Shown: positions 8,110 to 17,044 of the stretch, piece by piece
How positions within the stretch are numbered: position 1 is the stretch's first letter
Layout: every line of letters begins with the position of its first letter
Source: Sporomusaceae bacterium UBA7701
GTDB taxonomy: Bacteria > Bacillota > Negativicutes > Sporomusales > UBA7701
Direction of reading: 5' to 3'
Assembly: GCA_002482545.1 (NCBI GenBank)
Contig: DLGF01000013.1
Location: 14,399 to 78,398, forward strand
Length of the DNA: 64,000 nt
Notes under the pieces: generated by a model
Told to the model about the DNA's origin: nothing
Seen by the model: only the letters and a program-made list of their open reading frames with translations
Databases searched by the model: none
Program-made: the position numbers and the translations under genes

Positions 8110-8342
8110 AAATAAAAGCAAGGACAGTGCCGCCTTTCCGCAAAAGCTGGCAACAACGTCCGGCGCCTTTGCCGCTTGTTCGGATTTTAGCCCATTATAG
8201 CAACAATTATAGCAACAATGGACCGTCCCAGTCAATTCGCCCGCTTCCGGAGCCAAGGCGGGCCGTTTTCGGCTCCAATTGAGAACAGCCCGCCTAAAAG
8301 CAGACCTTTTAAAGCCGCATGCAGCGTCCGAAGCGCCCGCCC
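8110..8342. other. Intergenic leader between the exported protein and the cobT pair
   Basis: No gene seen. On the minus strand there are several nested inverted repeats (GGCGGGC...GCCCGCC and GGAGCC...GGCTCC near 8245-8300) and a direct repeat of TTATAGCAACAA near 8197-8218. A structured leader is possible, but no known riboswitch class was recognised. Confidence 0.4.
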
Positions 8343-8951
8343 CTATTCGGGGATGAGCGTCTCCCTTTCAAACCTCTCCAAGGCTTTTCCCAGCGATCCT
8401 CTCAGGGCTTGTCCCTTGCTGGCGAAACCGATGAAGTTTTCATCACTGCCCTGTTCGGCAAGGATCGCGTCATAGACAACTGTCCCGGTAGGCACATCGA
8501 TCACGATGCAAGCCAGCGGAACCGTCGCGACCCAGGTTTTCCGCAGCAGGAAAACATTGGGGAAGTTGATCTTTTGCTTGGCGCTGGCGGGCAGCAGTTC
8601 AACCTTGACGATATAGTGGACCCCCATAGCGCGAAGCGCGGCGCGGATCGCCGCCGTATCGCTCACCGGATCGTCGTAGACGCCGTACCGCTGCAGCGAT
8701 TCGGTCAGCGCCGGGCCGGTCATCACCAGATATGTACTGCTGTCAAATTTCCGGAAAAGCGATTCATTGACCATATCCACCAGATAATAGCTGCCCCGCT
8801 CCCGCATGGAGTTTACCACCGGGTAAATAGCGACGATCGGCCGGCCGCCGGCGATCGACTGACTGCCGTCATAGCTTGCCTCCGCCGTCGGCATAGCCAG
8901 AATGGTCAACAAAAAAGCAATGAAGAGAAAATACCGTCGCATTTGCATCAT
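8343..8951 (-). CDS. Uncharacterised exported protein
   Basis: About 202 residues with a clear signal peptide: MRRYFLFIAFLLTILAMPTAEA, cleavage expected after AEA near residue 25. The mature part has alternating strands and helices (PIVAIYPVVNSM, YYLVDMVNESLFRKF, MGVHYIVKVELLP, ACIVIDVPTGTVVYDAIL). This is reminiscent of small periplasmic or lipoprotein-like domains of the DUF799/CsgG group, but I do not recognise a named family with confidence. It begins by ATGA overlap with the small basic ORF upstream, so it belongs to the threonine dehydratase transcript. Function unknown. Confidence 0.7.
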   Translation of the reverse strand: MMQMRRYFLFIAFLLTILAMPTAEASYDGSQSIAGGRPIVAIYPVVNSMRERGSYYLVDMVNESLFRKFDSSTYLVMTGPALTESLQRYGVYDDPVSDTAAIRAALRAMGVHYIVKVELLPASAKQKINFPNVFLLRKTWVATVPLACIVIDVPTGTVVYDAILAEQGSDENFIGFASKGQALRGSLGKALERFERETLIPE

Positions 8952-9205
8952 CCCGTCCTGATATTCCCTGTTTTCGGGGCCGTCGCCGTTAACAGGCCAT
9001 AATAATAATTGGCCGTCCGGCGATCTTTCCCTCTCAGTCCAGCGCGTTTTTTTCGCTTGGATGGACCGGCGCCCCCGCCGCTCGAATAGCGGCGATCCAT
9101 CGGGCCAACACTAAGCCTAGCGCCGGGGAATTCTTCTTTCCCCGCCGGCCTCGCCTTGAACCGCCGCGCTCGTTCCGCTTTCCGGCCGAGCGTCCGGAAC
9201 GTCAT
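8948..9205 (-). CDS. Small arginine/lysine-rich ORF linking two genes by ATGA overlaps
   Basis: An 85-codon ORF that exactly fills the gap between threonine dehydratase and the exported protein. Its ATG overlaps the upstream stop (ATGA at 9202-9205) and its TGA overlaps the downstream ATG (ATGA at 8948-8951). The product is very basic: RTLGRKAERARRFKARP, then DRRYSSGGGAGPSKRKKRAG, ending with NYYYGLLTATAPKTG. The double start-stop overlap argues for real translation. The composition, and the fact that GC-rich DNA easily stays open, argue against it. It could be a nucleic-acid-binding peptide or a coupling ORF. No family recognised. Confidence 0.45.
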   Translation of the reverse strand: MTFRTLGRKAERARRFKARPAGKEEFPGARLSVGPMDRRYSSGGGAGPSKRKKRAGLRGKDRRTANYYYGLLTATAPKTGNIRTG

Positions 9206-10158
9206 CCGCCGAGGGCGGCGAACAGTTCCCCCGCCATACGGACATCCACATTTCCGCCGCTGATTATGACCCCGATCCGTTTTCCGGCAATCGGCAATTT
9301 GCGGTGAAAAAGCGGGGCCAAGCCGACGGCGCCGGAAGGCTCAACGACCATTTTCAGCCGGGTCCAGAGAAAGTACAGGGTGGCAAGGATCTCCTCCTCC
9401 GATACGGTAACCATATCGTCGACATACTGGCGCACCAAAGGAAAGGTCACCTGGCCGAGCGCCGGAGTGCGCAACCCGTCGGCGATCGTGGCCGGATTCT
9501 GAACGGTGTGCAGTTGTCCGGTTTTGAAGGAGCGGGTCGCATCGTCGGCCAGTTCGGGTTCAACCCCGATCACCCGCCCCTCGGGCAGCATATGTTTGGC
9601 GCTGACGGCCGTTCCGCTCAGCAAACCGCCGCCGCCGCAGGGCGCAAACACATAGTCGAGCGGTCCGGTCTCTTCAATCAGTTCGCGGGCCGCTGTCCCC
9701 TGACCGGCTACAACCTCCTCGTGATCATAGGGCGGGATGAGAGTATACCCGTGCCGGTCCATGAGGGTCTGGGCCACCGCTTCCCGGGATTGCCGGGCCC
9801 GGTCGTAGGAAACGATGGCGGCGCCGTAGGCCTGGGTCGCGGCGAATTTGACCGCCGGAGCGTCCGAAGGCATGACCACCGTGGTGGGTACTCCCAGGAG
9901 CTTGCCGGTGAGCGCGATCGCCTGGGCATGGTTGCCTGAGGAATAGGTGACGATCCCGCGCTGCCGGTCTTCCGGCGAAAGGGCGCTCACCGCGTTGAAC
10001 GCTCCGCGGAATTTAAAGGCCCCCATCCGCTGAAAGTTTTCGCATTTTAGATAGATGGCATTTCCGGACTGCTCGTCGAGCAGCCGCGAAGTGAAAACCG
10101 GCGTCCGGTGCGCCACGCCTTCCAGGCGCCCGGCCGCCGCCAGCACTTTTTCAAACAT
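9202..10158 (-). CDS. ilvA: Threonine ammonia-lyase (catabolic-type threonine dehydratase)
   Basis: A 318-residue fold-type II PLP enzyme converting threonine to 2-oxobutanoate and ammonia. It has the PLP lysine in FKFRGAFN near residue 55, SSGNHAQA near 80 and the phosphate-binding CGGGGLLSG near 185. There is no C-terminal ACT domain, and the length matches the short catabolic (TdcB-like) enzymes rather than biosynthetic IlvA. Serine/threonine racemase-type relatives cannot be excluded. Start MFEKVLAAAG at 10158 has GGGG-rich sequence just upstream; the longer frame adds a non-conserved leader. 2-oxobutanoate can feed propionyl-CoA, consistent with the mutase operon elsewhere in the window. 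Confidence 0.88.
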   Translation of the reverse strand: MFEKVLAAAGRLEGVAHRTPVFTSRLLDEQSGNAIYLKCENFQRMGAFKFRGAFNAVSALSPEDRQRGIVTYSSGNHAQAIALTGKLLGVPTTVVMPSDAPAVKFAATQAYGAAIVSYDRARQSREAVAQTLMDRHGYTLIPPYDHEEVVAGQGTAARELIEETGPLDYVFAPCGGGGLLSGTAVSAKHMLPEGRVIGVEPELADDATRSFKTGQLHTVQNPATIADGLRTPALGQVTFPLVRQYVDDMVTVSEEEILATLYFLWTRLKMVVEPSGAVGLAPLFHRKLPIAGKRIGVIISGGNVDVRMAGELFAALGG

Positions 10159-10313
10159 TGCCCCAAACCCCTTCCGCCTGATTTTTTCCGCCCGCTGGAG
10201 GAATAACCTCCCAAGCAGAGAATGATATAATGCAAATTCAACAATTTTCGGGACAATTCCTGTCAACTTTTCGCCTGAATGATAAATAAGGCGCCATAAG
10301 GAAGGTGACTCTC

Positions 10314-12218
10314 TTGCTTCGAATCGCCCTGGGCCAGATGGAGATAATTCCCGGCCGGCCGGATATCAACAGCCGCGCGATGCTGGCCATGATCGAGGAG
10401 GCCCGCGCCGGCGCGGCCCATATGGTAGTGTTTCCCGAAATGGCCATTCCGGGCTATCTTCTCGGAGATACCTGGGAACAGCAGGCCTTCCTCCGGGATT
10501 GCGAGGAATACGGTCGCCGCATTGTCGCCGCTTCGGCGGGACTGTGTGTCGTATTCGGCAACGTCGGGCTGGACTGGAATAGAACGGGTGACGACGGCAG
10601 AGTGCGAAAATACAATGCCTTTTTTGTTGCCCAAAACGGCCGCCTCTGGGCCGGCGACCATTTCCCCTATCCGTTCCGGATCAAAACGCTCCTCCCCAAT
10701 TACCGCGAGTTTGACGACACCCGCCATTTTTACAGCCTGCGCAAGCTGGCCGCCGACCTGGGCCGCGACATCGGGGAACTCCTGCAGCCCGTCTGCGTCG
10801 AAGTCGGCGGCCGCCCGCTCCGCATCGGCAGCCTCATCTGCGAAGACGGCTGGTATGACGATTATTCCCTCAACCCGGTCGCCGAAATCGCCGCCAAGGG
10901 ACCGGTCGACCTCTTGATCAATATCTCCAGCTCTCCCTTCACCCTCGGCAAGCAGGGCAAACGCCACCGGGTCTTCGGCAAAAGTGCCCGGGAAACCGGC
11001 GCCCCGTTAGTTTATGTCAACAATGTCGGTGTGCAGAACAACGGTAAGACCGTCTACACCTTCGACGGGGCAAGCACAGTCTATAACCGTCGCGGACAAA
11101 TTGTGGCCAGTTGCCCGGCCTTTGAGCCGTCGCTCCGCTTTCTCGACCTTGCCCTGAGCGGCGGAGACAGCCAGGAAGCCGCCCTGCCGCCGGAAGACCA
11201 GTCCATGGCGACCATTTATCAGGCTCTCAGTTATGGCGCGGCGAATTTTCTGAAACAGATCGGCATGGAGCGCGTTGTCATCGGCGCGTCGGGCGGCATC
11301 GACTCGGCGGTAAGCGCCGCCCTTTATGCCAGTATTCTCGGGCCGGAGAACGTACTGCTCGCCAACCTGCCCAGCGTCTATAATTCGGCGACCACCAAAA
11401 GCCTGGCCGACGACTTGGCCAAACGTCTCGGCTGTCTTTATACCGTCGTGCCGATTCAGGAATCGGTCGATCACACCATCCGCCAGCTAAACGGCGCGCC
11501 GGTGGTCAATCGCGCGACCGGCGGCCAGTCGAACCTGTCGGTCACGCCCTTCATCACCGAAAATATCCAGGCCCGCGACCGCTCGGCCAGGGTGCTGGCC
11601 GGACTGGCCGCAGCCTTTGGCGGCGGGTTCACCTGCAATGCCAATAAGAGCGAGACGACGGTGGGATATTCCACTCTCTACGGCGATCAGGCCGGCTTTC
11701 TCGCCGTCCTGGCCGATCTTTGGAAACATCAGGTGTATGCGTTGGGCCGCCATCTCAATGAACAGGTCTTTCATTCGGAGATTATTCCCCAGGGGGTCTT
11801 CACCCTGACGCCCAGCGCCGAATTGTCAACCGAGCAGAATGTCGACGAGGGAAAAGGCGATCCCCTCATCTACCCCTATCATGACTACCTCTTCCGGTCC
11901 TTTATGGAGTGGTGGAACCGGGCTACCCCGGAAGACCTGCTCGGCTGGTACGCCTCCGGCGAGCTGGAAGCCAAACTGGGCTGCGAACCCGGGTTGGTGT
12001 CAAAGCTTTTCCCCGGTCCGGCGCACTTCATCGCCGATCTCGAAAAGTGGTGGAAGCTTTACAGCGGCATGGGGGTCGCCAAAAGGATCCAGGCTCCTCC
12101 CGTCCTCGCCGTAAGCCGGCGGGCCTACGGCTTCGACCATCGCGAAGCCCAGAATTCCCCTTATTTCACGGCCCGGTATTGCGACTTGAAGGAGCGGCTG
12201 CTGGCCGCCAACCGATAG
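10314..12218 (+). CDS. nadE: Glutamine-dependent NAD(+) synthetase
   Basis: About 634 residues in two domains. The N-terminal nitrilase-type glutaminase (1-270) has VVFPEMAIPGY carrying the Glu, and LICEDGW carrying the catalytic Cys near 175. The C-terminal synthetase (about 300-634) has the PP-loop GASGGIDSAVSAAL near 325 and NKSETTVGYSTLYGD. It makes NAD from deamido-NAD using glutamine nitrogen. Start: an in-frame GTG at 10305 lies inside the Shine-Dalgarno AAGGAAGGTGA. The TTG at 10314, 5 nt after that site, is therefore preferred. Divergent from threonine dehydratase and followed at 20 nt by the radical SAM gene. Confidence 0.93.
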   Translation: MLRIALGQMEIIPGRPDINSRAMLAMIEEARAGAAHMVVFPEMAIPGYLLGDTWEQQAFLRDCEEYGRRIVAASAGLCVVFGNVGLDWNRTGDDGRVRKYNAFFVAQNGRLWAGDHFPYPFRIKTLLPNYREFDDTRHFYSLRKLAADLGRDIGELLQPVCVEVGGRPLRIGSLICEDGWYDDYSLNPVAEIAAKGPVDLLINISSSPFTLGKQGKRHRVFGKSARETGAPLVYVNNVGVQNNGKTVYTFDGASTVYNRRGQIVASCPAFEPSLRFLDLALSGGDSQEAALPPEDQSMATIYQALSYGAANFLKQIGMERVVIGASGGIDSAVSAALYASILGPENVLLANLPSVYNSATTKSLADDLAKRLGCLYTVVPIQESVDHTIRQLNGAPVVNRATGGQSNLSVTPFITENIQARDRSARVLAGLAAAFGGGFTCNANKSETTVGYSTLYGDQAGFLAVLADLWKHQVYALGRHLNEQVFHSEIIPQGVFTLTPSAELSTEQNVDEGKGDPLIYPYHDYLFRSFMEWWNRATPEDLLGWYASGELEAKLGCEPGLVSKLFPGPAHFIADLEKWWKLYSGMGVAKRIQAPPVLAVSRRAYGFDHREAQNSPYFTARYCDLKERLLAANR

Positions 12219-12238
12219 CCTAACCGATCAGGAGGAAA

Positions 12239-13132
12239 ATGATGTATTGCGATAACGCTGAAGGCATGGTCTTCCGCCCGCCCAGCGAGGCCAACAGCTT
12301 TATTCTCCGGGCCACCGTCGGCTGCTCGCATAATGCTTGCGCCTTCTGCAGCATGTATCGCGGCGTCCGGTTTCGCATCCGCCCTCAGGAAGAACTGGCG
12401 GGGATCATCCACGAAGCGTCCCGCCGCTGGCCGGAAATCCGCCGGGTCTTTTTAGGCGACGGCAACGCCCTTGTTCTCCCGGCCGAACAACTGCTGCACA
12501 TTCTGGACATGCTCCGCCGGTCCTTCCCCAAACTATCCCGGGTCACCTGCTACGGCGGTCCCCGGGATATTCTGAACAAAACGCCGGAAGAGCTGGCAGC
12601 GCTCCGGCAGGCCGGGCTTCAGATCATCTACCTCGGTATCGAAAGCGGAGACGACGAAGTGCTCCGGGCCATCGGCAAAGGCGTTGATTCCGCCGCGATG
12701 ATTGCCGCCGGGCAAAAAGTCATGGCGTCCGGCATCAAGCTGTCCGCCATGGTCATTCTCGGGCTTGGCGGCAAAGCGCGCAGCCGGGAGCATGCCCTGA
12801 ACACCGCCAGGACAGTCAGCGCCATCAGTCCGACCATGCTGAGCGCTCTCACCCTCATGCTGCATAAGGGAACACCCCTCCGGCAGGCGGCCGACCGCGG
12901 CGAGTTCAGCCCGCTGTCCCCGCTGGAGCTCCTGCAGGAACTCCAACTCCTGATTGAGCACTGTGAGGTCGCCAGCCCTTGTATTTTCCGGAGCAACCAT
13001 GTGTCGAATCTGTTGCCCCTTGCCGGCACACTGCCCCAGGACAAGGCGGCCCTTCTCGGCGATATCGGCGAGATGCTTGAGATCTGCCGGGACAGGACGC
13101 TCCCCAGTTACAACGACACCGGCGCGTTCTGA
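12239..13132 (+). CDS. Radical SAM protein with CX4CX2C cluster motif
   Basis: A 297-residue radical SAM protein. The cluster motif is GCSHNACAFCSMY near residue 29, a CX4CX2C spacing rather than the canonical CX3CX2C. This spacing is seen in one Elp3/HemN-related subfamily. The GxIxGxxE-type strand is IIYLGIESGDDEVL near 137, and ILGLGGKARSREH follows. No extra cluster or B12 domain is visible. AGGAGG directly precedes the two adjacent ATGs at 12239. It is probably cotranscribed with nadE. The reaction is unknown. Confidence 0.85.
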   Translation: MMYCDNAEGMVFRPPSEANSFILRATVGCSHNACAFCSMYRGVRFRIRPQEELAGIIHEASRRWPEIRRVFLGDGNALVLPAEQLLHILDMLRRSFPKLSRVTCYGGPRDILNKTPEELAALRQAGLQIIYLGIESGDDEVLRAIGKGVDSAAMIAAGQKVMASGIKLSAMVILGLGGKARSREHALNTARTVSAISPTMLSALTLMLHKGTPLRQAADRGEFSPLSPLELLQELQLLIEHCEVASPCIFRSNHVSNLLPLAGTLPQDKAALLGDIGEMLEICRDRTLPSYNDTGAF

Positions 13133-13247
13133 CGGCTTGGCCGGAACATAAAACCGCCGCGCCCCTTTTTCAAGCGCGCGCGGCTTCCCTTTACTCACGT
13201 TATCCTCCTGATCCATCATCAATAAGCATCAGGGGAAACCCTTCTAA

Positions 13248-13289
13248 ATAAGACGCAAAGCGGCCGATTTCGGCCGCTTTGCGTCTTAT
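13248..13289. terminator. Bidirectional terminator between radical SAM and oppA-like genes
   Basis: Perfect 19-bp stem ATAAGACGCAAAGCGGCCG with ATTT loop and exact complement. It lies between two convergent genes. Confidence 0.85.
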
Positions 13290-13297
13290 TTCCGGAT

Positions 13298-14917
13298 TTA
13301 CTTCTTGTCGATATAGGCTTCGCGCAGATACAAGGAGCCCAGGCCGTCGAGGAAATAGCCTTTTACATACGGCTTGGCCATGTGTTTCTGCATCATGAAA
13401 TAAATGGGGATGATCGGCATATCGTCCATGAGGACCTTTTCGGCGTCATGCATGAGCTGAATGCGCTTCTGGGAGTCGGCCGTCTTCTGAGCTTCCCTCA
13501 CCAGGCGGTCATACTCGGGATCCTGCCACTCGGAGTTGTTGTTCGGGTTGCCGCCCAGCATCGTTTCCATAGCCGTCATCGGGTCGAGATAGTCGCCGAT
13601 CCAGCCGCGGCGGACCAGGTCGAAGTCGCGTTTGGCGCGGGCCTGCAAATAGACCTTCCATTCCTGGTTCTGCAGCTTCAGAGTGATGCCCAGGTTTTTC
13701 TTCCACATCTCCTGCAAGGCCTCGGCGATTTGCTTGTGCTGCTCGTCGGTATTGAACAGAAGGGTCATTTCCGGGAAGCCCTTGCCGTCCGGATAGCCGG
13801 CTTCAGCCAGCAGCTTCCTGGCGGTCTCCACGTCGTTGTTCTTGAAGAAGTCGCCGCCGACTTTGCGGAATTCACTGCCGGCCGCCACATCGGGCAAGCC
13901 GAGCGGCACCCAGGCCATCGCCGGCTGTTCGCCGCTCTTGACCAGCGTGTCGATGATGGCGGTGCGGTCGATGGCCAGGGCCAGCGCTTTGCGCACTTTC
14001 ACGTTATCCAGCGGCGGGCGCTTGCAGTTTATCACATAATGGTAATGGCCCACGTACGGAGTGACCTGAAGCTTGCCCTCCTTGATGAGGCGGGGCATTT
14101 CGCTCGCCGGAGGATTGGGCGCGGTCGTCAGATCAACCTGGTTATTTTCGAACATATTGAGCAGCGTAGTTCCCTGATCGACAATCAGGAATTCCACTTT
14201 TTCCAGCTTGACGACGTCTTTTTGCCAGTAGTTCTCGTTTTTGGCGAACTCAAGCTTGCTGTTGTGCGCCCAGGCGGTCAGCTTGAAGGGGCCGTTGCCG
14301 ATCAGGGTCTTGGGATCGCCGGCCCATTTTTCGTTGGCGGTCACGACTTTTTTGTTGACCGGGAAGTAAGTGGGGAAAGTGGTCAGAAACAAGAAATAGG
14401 GAGTGGGCTTTTCCAGGGTCACTTCAAGGGTGCGGTCGTCCAACGCTTTGACGCCCACTTCGTCGGCTGTGACCTTTTTCTTGTTGTAGGCCTCGCCGTT
14501 CTTCAGCGGGAAAAGCTGCTCGGCATAGCGGCTCGCCAGTTCAGGGCTGAGCGCCGACTTCCAGGCGAACTCGAAGTCCTGGGCGGTCACCGGATCGCCG
14601 TTCGACCATTTGGCGTTGGCTCTCAGGGTAAATTTGTATTTCATTCCATCGGGAGAAACCTCCCATTTCTCCGCGGCACCTGGTACGATTTCGCCTTTGC
14701 TGCTTTGATTGCATAAGCCTTCAAACACTTGCTTCAGCACTTGCATCTCCGGCAAGCCGATCGCCAGCCGCGGATCGAGCGTCTCCGGCTCCGCCCCCGC
14801 GCTGACCCGCAGCACCTGGGATGTAGCCGGCGCAGTGGTGCCGCCGCCGCAGCCGGCTACGAGACTGGCCGCAAAAATGAGGGAAAGGAGTAGAGCACAG
14901 GTCTTTTTCCAGTTCAT
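13298..14917 (-). CDS. Peptide ABC transporter substrate-binding lipoprotein (OppA-like)
   Basis: A 539-residue family 5 extracellular solute-binding protein. It has a lipoprotein signal with TCALLLSLIFAASLVAGC, a lipobox LVAGC with Cys near residue 23, then AEPETLDPRLAIG typical of DppA/OppA and WSNGDPVTAQDFEFAWKSAL near 105-125. It binds oligopeptides outside the cytoplasmic membrane. The second ATG at 14917 is chosen: GGAGGT is 7 nt upstream of it and abuts the earlier ATG. No permease or ATPase genes (oppBCDF) are adjacent, so it is an orphan binding protein. It ends at the strong convergent terminator. Confidence 0.92.
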   Translation of the reverse strand: MNWKKTCALLLSLIFAASLVAGCGGGTTAPATSQVLRVSAGAEPETLDPRLAIGLPEMQVLKQVFEGLCNQSSKGEIVPGAAEKWEVSPDGMKYKFTLRANAKWSNGDPVTAQDFEFAWKSALSPELASRYAEQLFPLKNGEAYNKKKVTADEVGVKALDDRTLEVTLEKPTPYFLFLTTFPTYFPVNKKVVTANEKWAGDPKTLIGNGPFKLTAWAHNSKLEFAKNENYWQKDVVKLEKVEFLIVDQGTTLLNMFENNQVDLTTAPNPPASEMPRLIKEGKLQVTPYVGHYHYVINCKRPPLDNVKVRKALALAIDRTAIIDTLVKSGEQPAMAWVPLGLPDVAAGSEFRKVGGDFFKNNDVETARKLLAEAGYPDGKGFPEMTLLFNTDEQHKQIAEALQEMWKKNLGITLKLQNQEWKVYLQARAKRDFDLVRRGWIGDYLDPMTAMETMLGGNPNNNSEWQDPEYDRLVREAQKTADSQKRIQLMHDAEKVLMDDMPIIPIYFMMQKHMAKPYVKGYFLDGLGSLYLREAYIDKK

Positions 14918-15081
14918 TAGCATACCTCCAAGAAAGCATAATGTATTTTTATTCGGTCATAAATTCCTGATTCCTCCATAATTCCATAAAAAATTACATA
15001 TTGTATCGCACCAATAGACACAGTTGACGTATATCCACGGCAGCCACACAGCCGCCGGCCAAGTATCCCTTAGCCGCCGGC

Positions 15082-15131
15082 AAAAAACACCCTTGCGACC
15101 GGCTTGATTCAAGCCCAGTGCACAAGGGTGT
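15082..15131 (-). terminator. Terminator after the zinc-ribbon membrane protein
   Basis: ACACCCTTG / CAAGGGTGT outer stem with an inner GGCTTGA/TCAAGCC stem, followed by TTTTTT on the minus strand. Confidence 0.85.
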
Positions 15132-15146
15132 CCCGCTATAACTATA

Positions 15147-15515
15147 TTATCTTCTCAGCAGGCGAAGAATCAGCCAGGCAAGGCTTACACCGGCGATGAC
15201 GAAAAACGCCAGGGGAAGAACGACAAAGACAAGCACTCCGAGCACCAGCATAATAAGGAGCTTGGTCCAGATCCCCATTCCCGAGCCGAAGGATATCTGG
15301 CGGACATAGATCCGCTGTCGTGGTTCCCGGCCGTCGTATCGGTAACCTTCTTCTTGTTCGGCCCGCTTTGCCGCTTCGTTGTCCAGCGGCATTCCCCGGA
15401 AGTCTTCTTCTTGCTCCTCAGGCGTCAGAATCTGCACCTCCTGAGCTGGTTCCGGCCGGCAGGAGGGGCATTTTTCCTCCCTGCCGAGTTCGCGGCCGCA
15501 GATAGCACATTTCAT
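15147..15515 (-). CDS. Zinc-ribbon membrane protein
   Basis: A 122-residue protein beginning MKCAICGREL, with a second pair CPSC about 15 residues later; together they make a CxxC...CxxC zinc ribbon. An acidic middle (TPEEQEEDF, RAEQEEGY) follows. The end is a long hydrophobic segment WTKLLIMLVLGVLVFVVLPL and a second stretch FFVIAGVSLAWLILRLL, ending RR. This suggests one or two membrane helices with the ribbon in the cytoplasm. The start at 15515 has GAGGAGGGGG upstream. It lies 14 nt after the 504-residue gene, so they share a transcript. Function unknown. Confidence 0.75.
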   Translation of the reverse strand: MKCAICGRELGREEKCPSCRPEPAQEVQILTPEEQEEDFRGMPLDNEAAKRAEQEEGYRYDGREPRQRIYVRQISFGSGMGIWTKLLIMLVLGVLVFVVLPLAFFVIAGVSLAWLILRLLRR

Positions 15516-15529
15516 GATGCTCCCCCTCC

Positions 15530-17044
15530 TCAAAAGGTGAACAAAGAATAAATCAGCCCTTCTTCATTTAAATAGCGCGGATCATATTTGGCCAATTCCA
15601 GCGTCTTGAAGATTTTGTCCCGGTTGGCGTACACGCTGGAGGTCGATACTTCGAAATCCGCGGCCAGTTGTTCGGCGGATATTCCCTGGGGAAAGTTGAT
15701 GTGGGCATAGGCGTAGATAATGGCCGCCGCCCAAGCGCCGGGCTTTCGCACCGCAACCCCGGCCAACTGGAAAAAGTCGTGCCACAGCCGTTCGGCCAGG
15801 TGGCGATCATGCAAGGAAAAGCCATAATCCGGCATTTGAACAAGCAGGTCGCTTACCCGGCGGTCAGGTTCCCGCTTGCCTTCCACCCACGGGAAGTCCC
15901 GGTCCAGCTGGTCAAAGGGCGTAACATTGACCTTGGCCAGCGTAACGAAGGCATCGACCGTATGACGGAAGGCCAGGGCATGCCGGGCGAAAAAGTCGTC
16001 CCAGGTCGCTCCCGGGTTCTGGATTTCGAAAATCGCCTTTTGCCTGACCCCCTCTTCCCGGATCCGGCGGCGAAGATTGGGGCTGACCTCCACGCTGGTG
16101 ATATAGTTGACCATGACGGTGTCTTTGGCAAAAACATGGCCGAAGAACAGCATCCGTTTCATGACCTTGTACTCAAACTCGGGGTACGGCAGACGGAATT
16201 TTTCGTCCGTAAACAGGTTGGCGCATTCCACCCAGTCCTCGTTCACAACGCGATGCACGGTAAATACGGTGAACCTGGCTTCCCGCAGGTCACCGAGCAG
16301 TTGCCGCTCCTCACCCGTAAATCCGCCCGGGTACCTCTCGGCAAAATGTTTGAGCGGCGTCTCGTCCAGGCTCAAGAGGCGATAATCAAACAAAAAATAA
16401 TCCCAGAACTCCTGCCAGAACAGATTAAACTCGCCCGGCTCAGGGTCCGGAATGGAATTGACCGGCCCCGCAAACAGAAAAAGGGCCCGCTGAAAATCAT
16501 CGTTGAATTCTTTGCGCTGAAAAAATTCGCCCAGCTTGACCATGAGCTGATCGATAATCTCGCCGATAATCTGACTGAGTTCCTCCGTAAGAGCGCTCCC
16601 GGCTCCGCCCAGCAGCATCCCGCTGTCGATGTCCAGCTTGATGCGCTTGCCTCCGGCAATCTCCCGGGCCGCCAGCTCCAGCTCGGTCGTATCCGCCACA
16701 ACCTTTTTCTGGGTCAAATAGCGGTAAAAATCAACCAGAACGGCAAAAAAACGCCGGACAGGCTTGAGAGTTGCCTTGAAACCCTTGACATGGGCGGTGA
16801 GCCAGCGAATGACTTGGCCGTATTCCTGGTAAGGGATATCCTCCAGATCGTCCGCCTCATTATCGCCCAAATATAACAGGAACATCCGCAGGTTGTTCCA
16901 ATAGTCCCTGAGTTCTTCATCGGTTGCGCCGTCCCAGGCCTTCAGCCGGAGAAACCCCTCCACCCAATCCTGCCTCACGGCCGGCTGCCCGGTAATTTCC
17001 GCTTCGAAGAACCGGTGCACCTCGTCATACACATTTCGTATCAA
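15530..17044 (-). CDS. Uncharacterised 504-residue protein with C-terminal helix-turn-helix-like segment
   Basis: A mostly helical cytoplasmic protein. The C-terminal part AAAIIYAYAHINFPQ followed by ISAEQLAADFEVSTSSVYANRDKI (about 440-480) looks like a cyclin-box/TFIIB-type helical end or an HTH; it is the only recognisable feature. The preferred start is TTG at 17044 (LIRNVYDEVHRF), because AAGGAG lies about 9 nt upstream. The longer ATG reading adds an Arg-rich leader that looks non-coding. Rich in aromatic and acidic residues (FNLFWQEFWDYFLFDYR). No catalytic motif seen. Upstream of the zinc-ribbon membrane protein in one transcript. I do not recognise the family. Confidence 0.7.
   Translation of the reverse strand: MIRNVYDEVHRFFEAEITGQPAVRQDWVEGFLRLKAWDGATDEELRDYWNNLRMFLLYLGDNEADDLEDIPYQEYGQVIRWLTAHVKGFKATLKPVRRFFAVLVDFYRYLTQKKVVADTTELELAAREIAGGKRIKLDIDSGMLLGGAGSALTEELSQIIGEIIDQLMVKLGEFFQRKEFNDDFQRALFLFAGPVNSIPDPEPGEFNLFWQEFWDYFLFDYRLLSLDETPLKHFAERYPGGFTGEERQLLGDLREARFTVFTVHRVVNEDWVECANLFTDEKFRLPYPEFEYKVMKRMLFFGHVFAKDTVMVNYITSVEVSPNLRRRIREEGVRQKAIFEIQNPGATWDDFFARHALAFRHTVDAFVTLAKVNVTPFDQLDRDFPWVEGKREPDRRVSDLLVQMPDYGFSLHDRHLAERLWHDFFQLAGVAVRKPGAWAAAIIYAYAHINFPQGISAEQLAADFEVSTSSVYANRDKIFKTLELAKYDPRYLNEEGLIYSLFTF

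Noticed and set aside
8077..8342. Possible cobalamin riboswitch upstream of the cobT pair
   Set aside because: A GCACTG stretch and a leader terminator are present, but the ordered conserved blocks and B12 box seen at 58.7 kb are missing.
12533..13198. Minus-strand frame with GTG at 13198 behind an ideal AGGAGG, running antisense through the radical SAM gene
   Set aside because: Most of the frame is antisense to a well-supported gene and shows no protein-like pattern. Only the first 20 or so codons lie in free DNA. The ribosome site may be chance.
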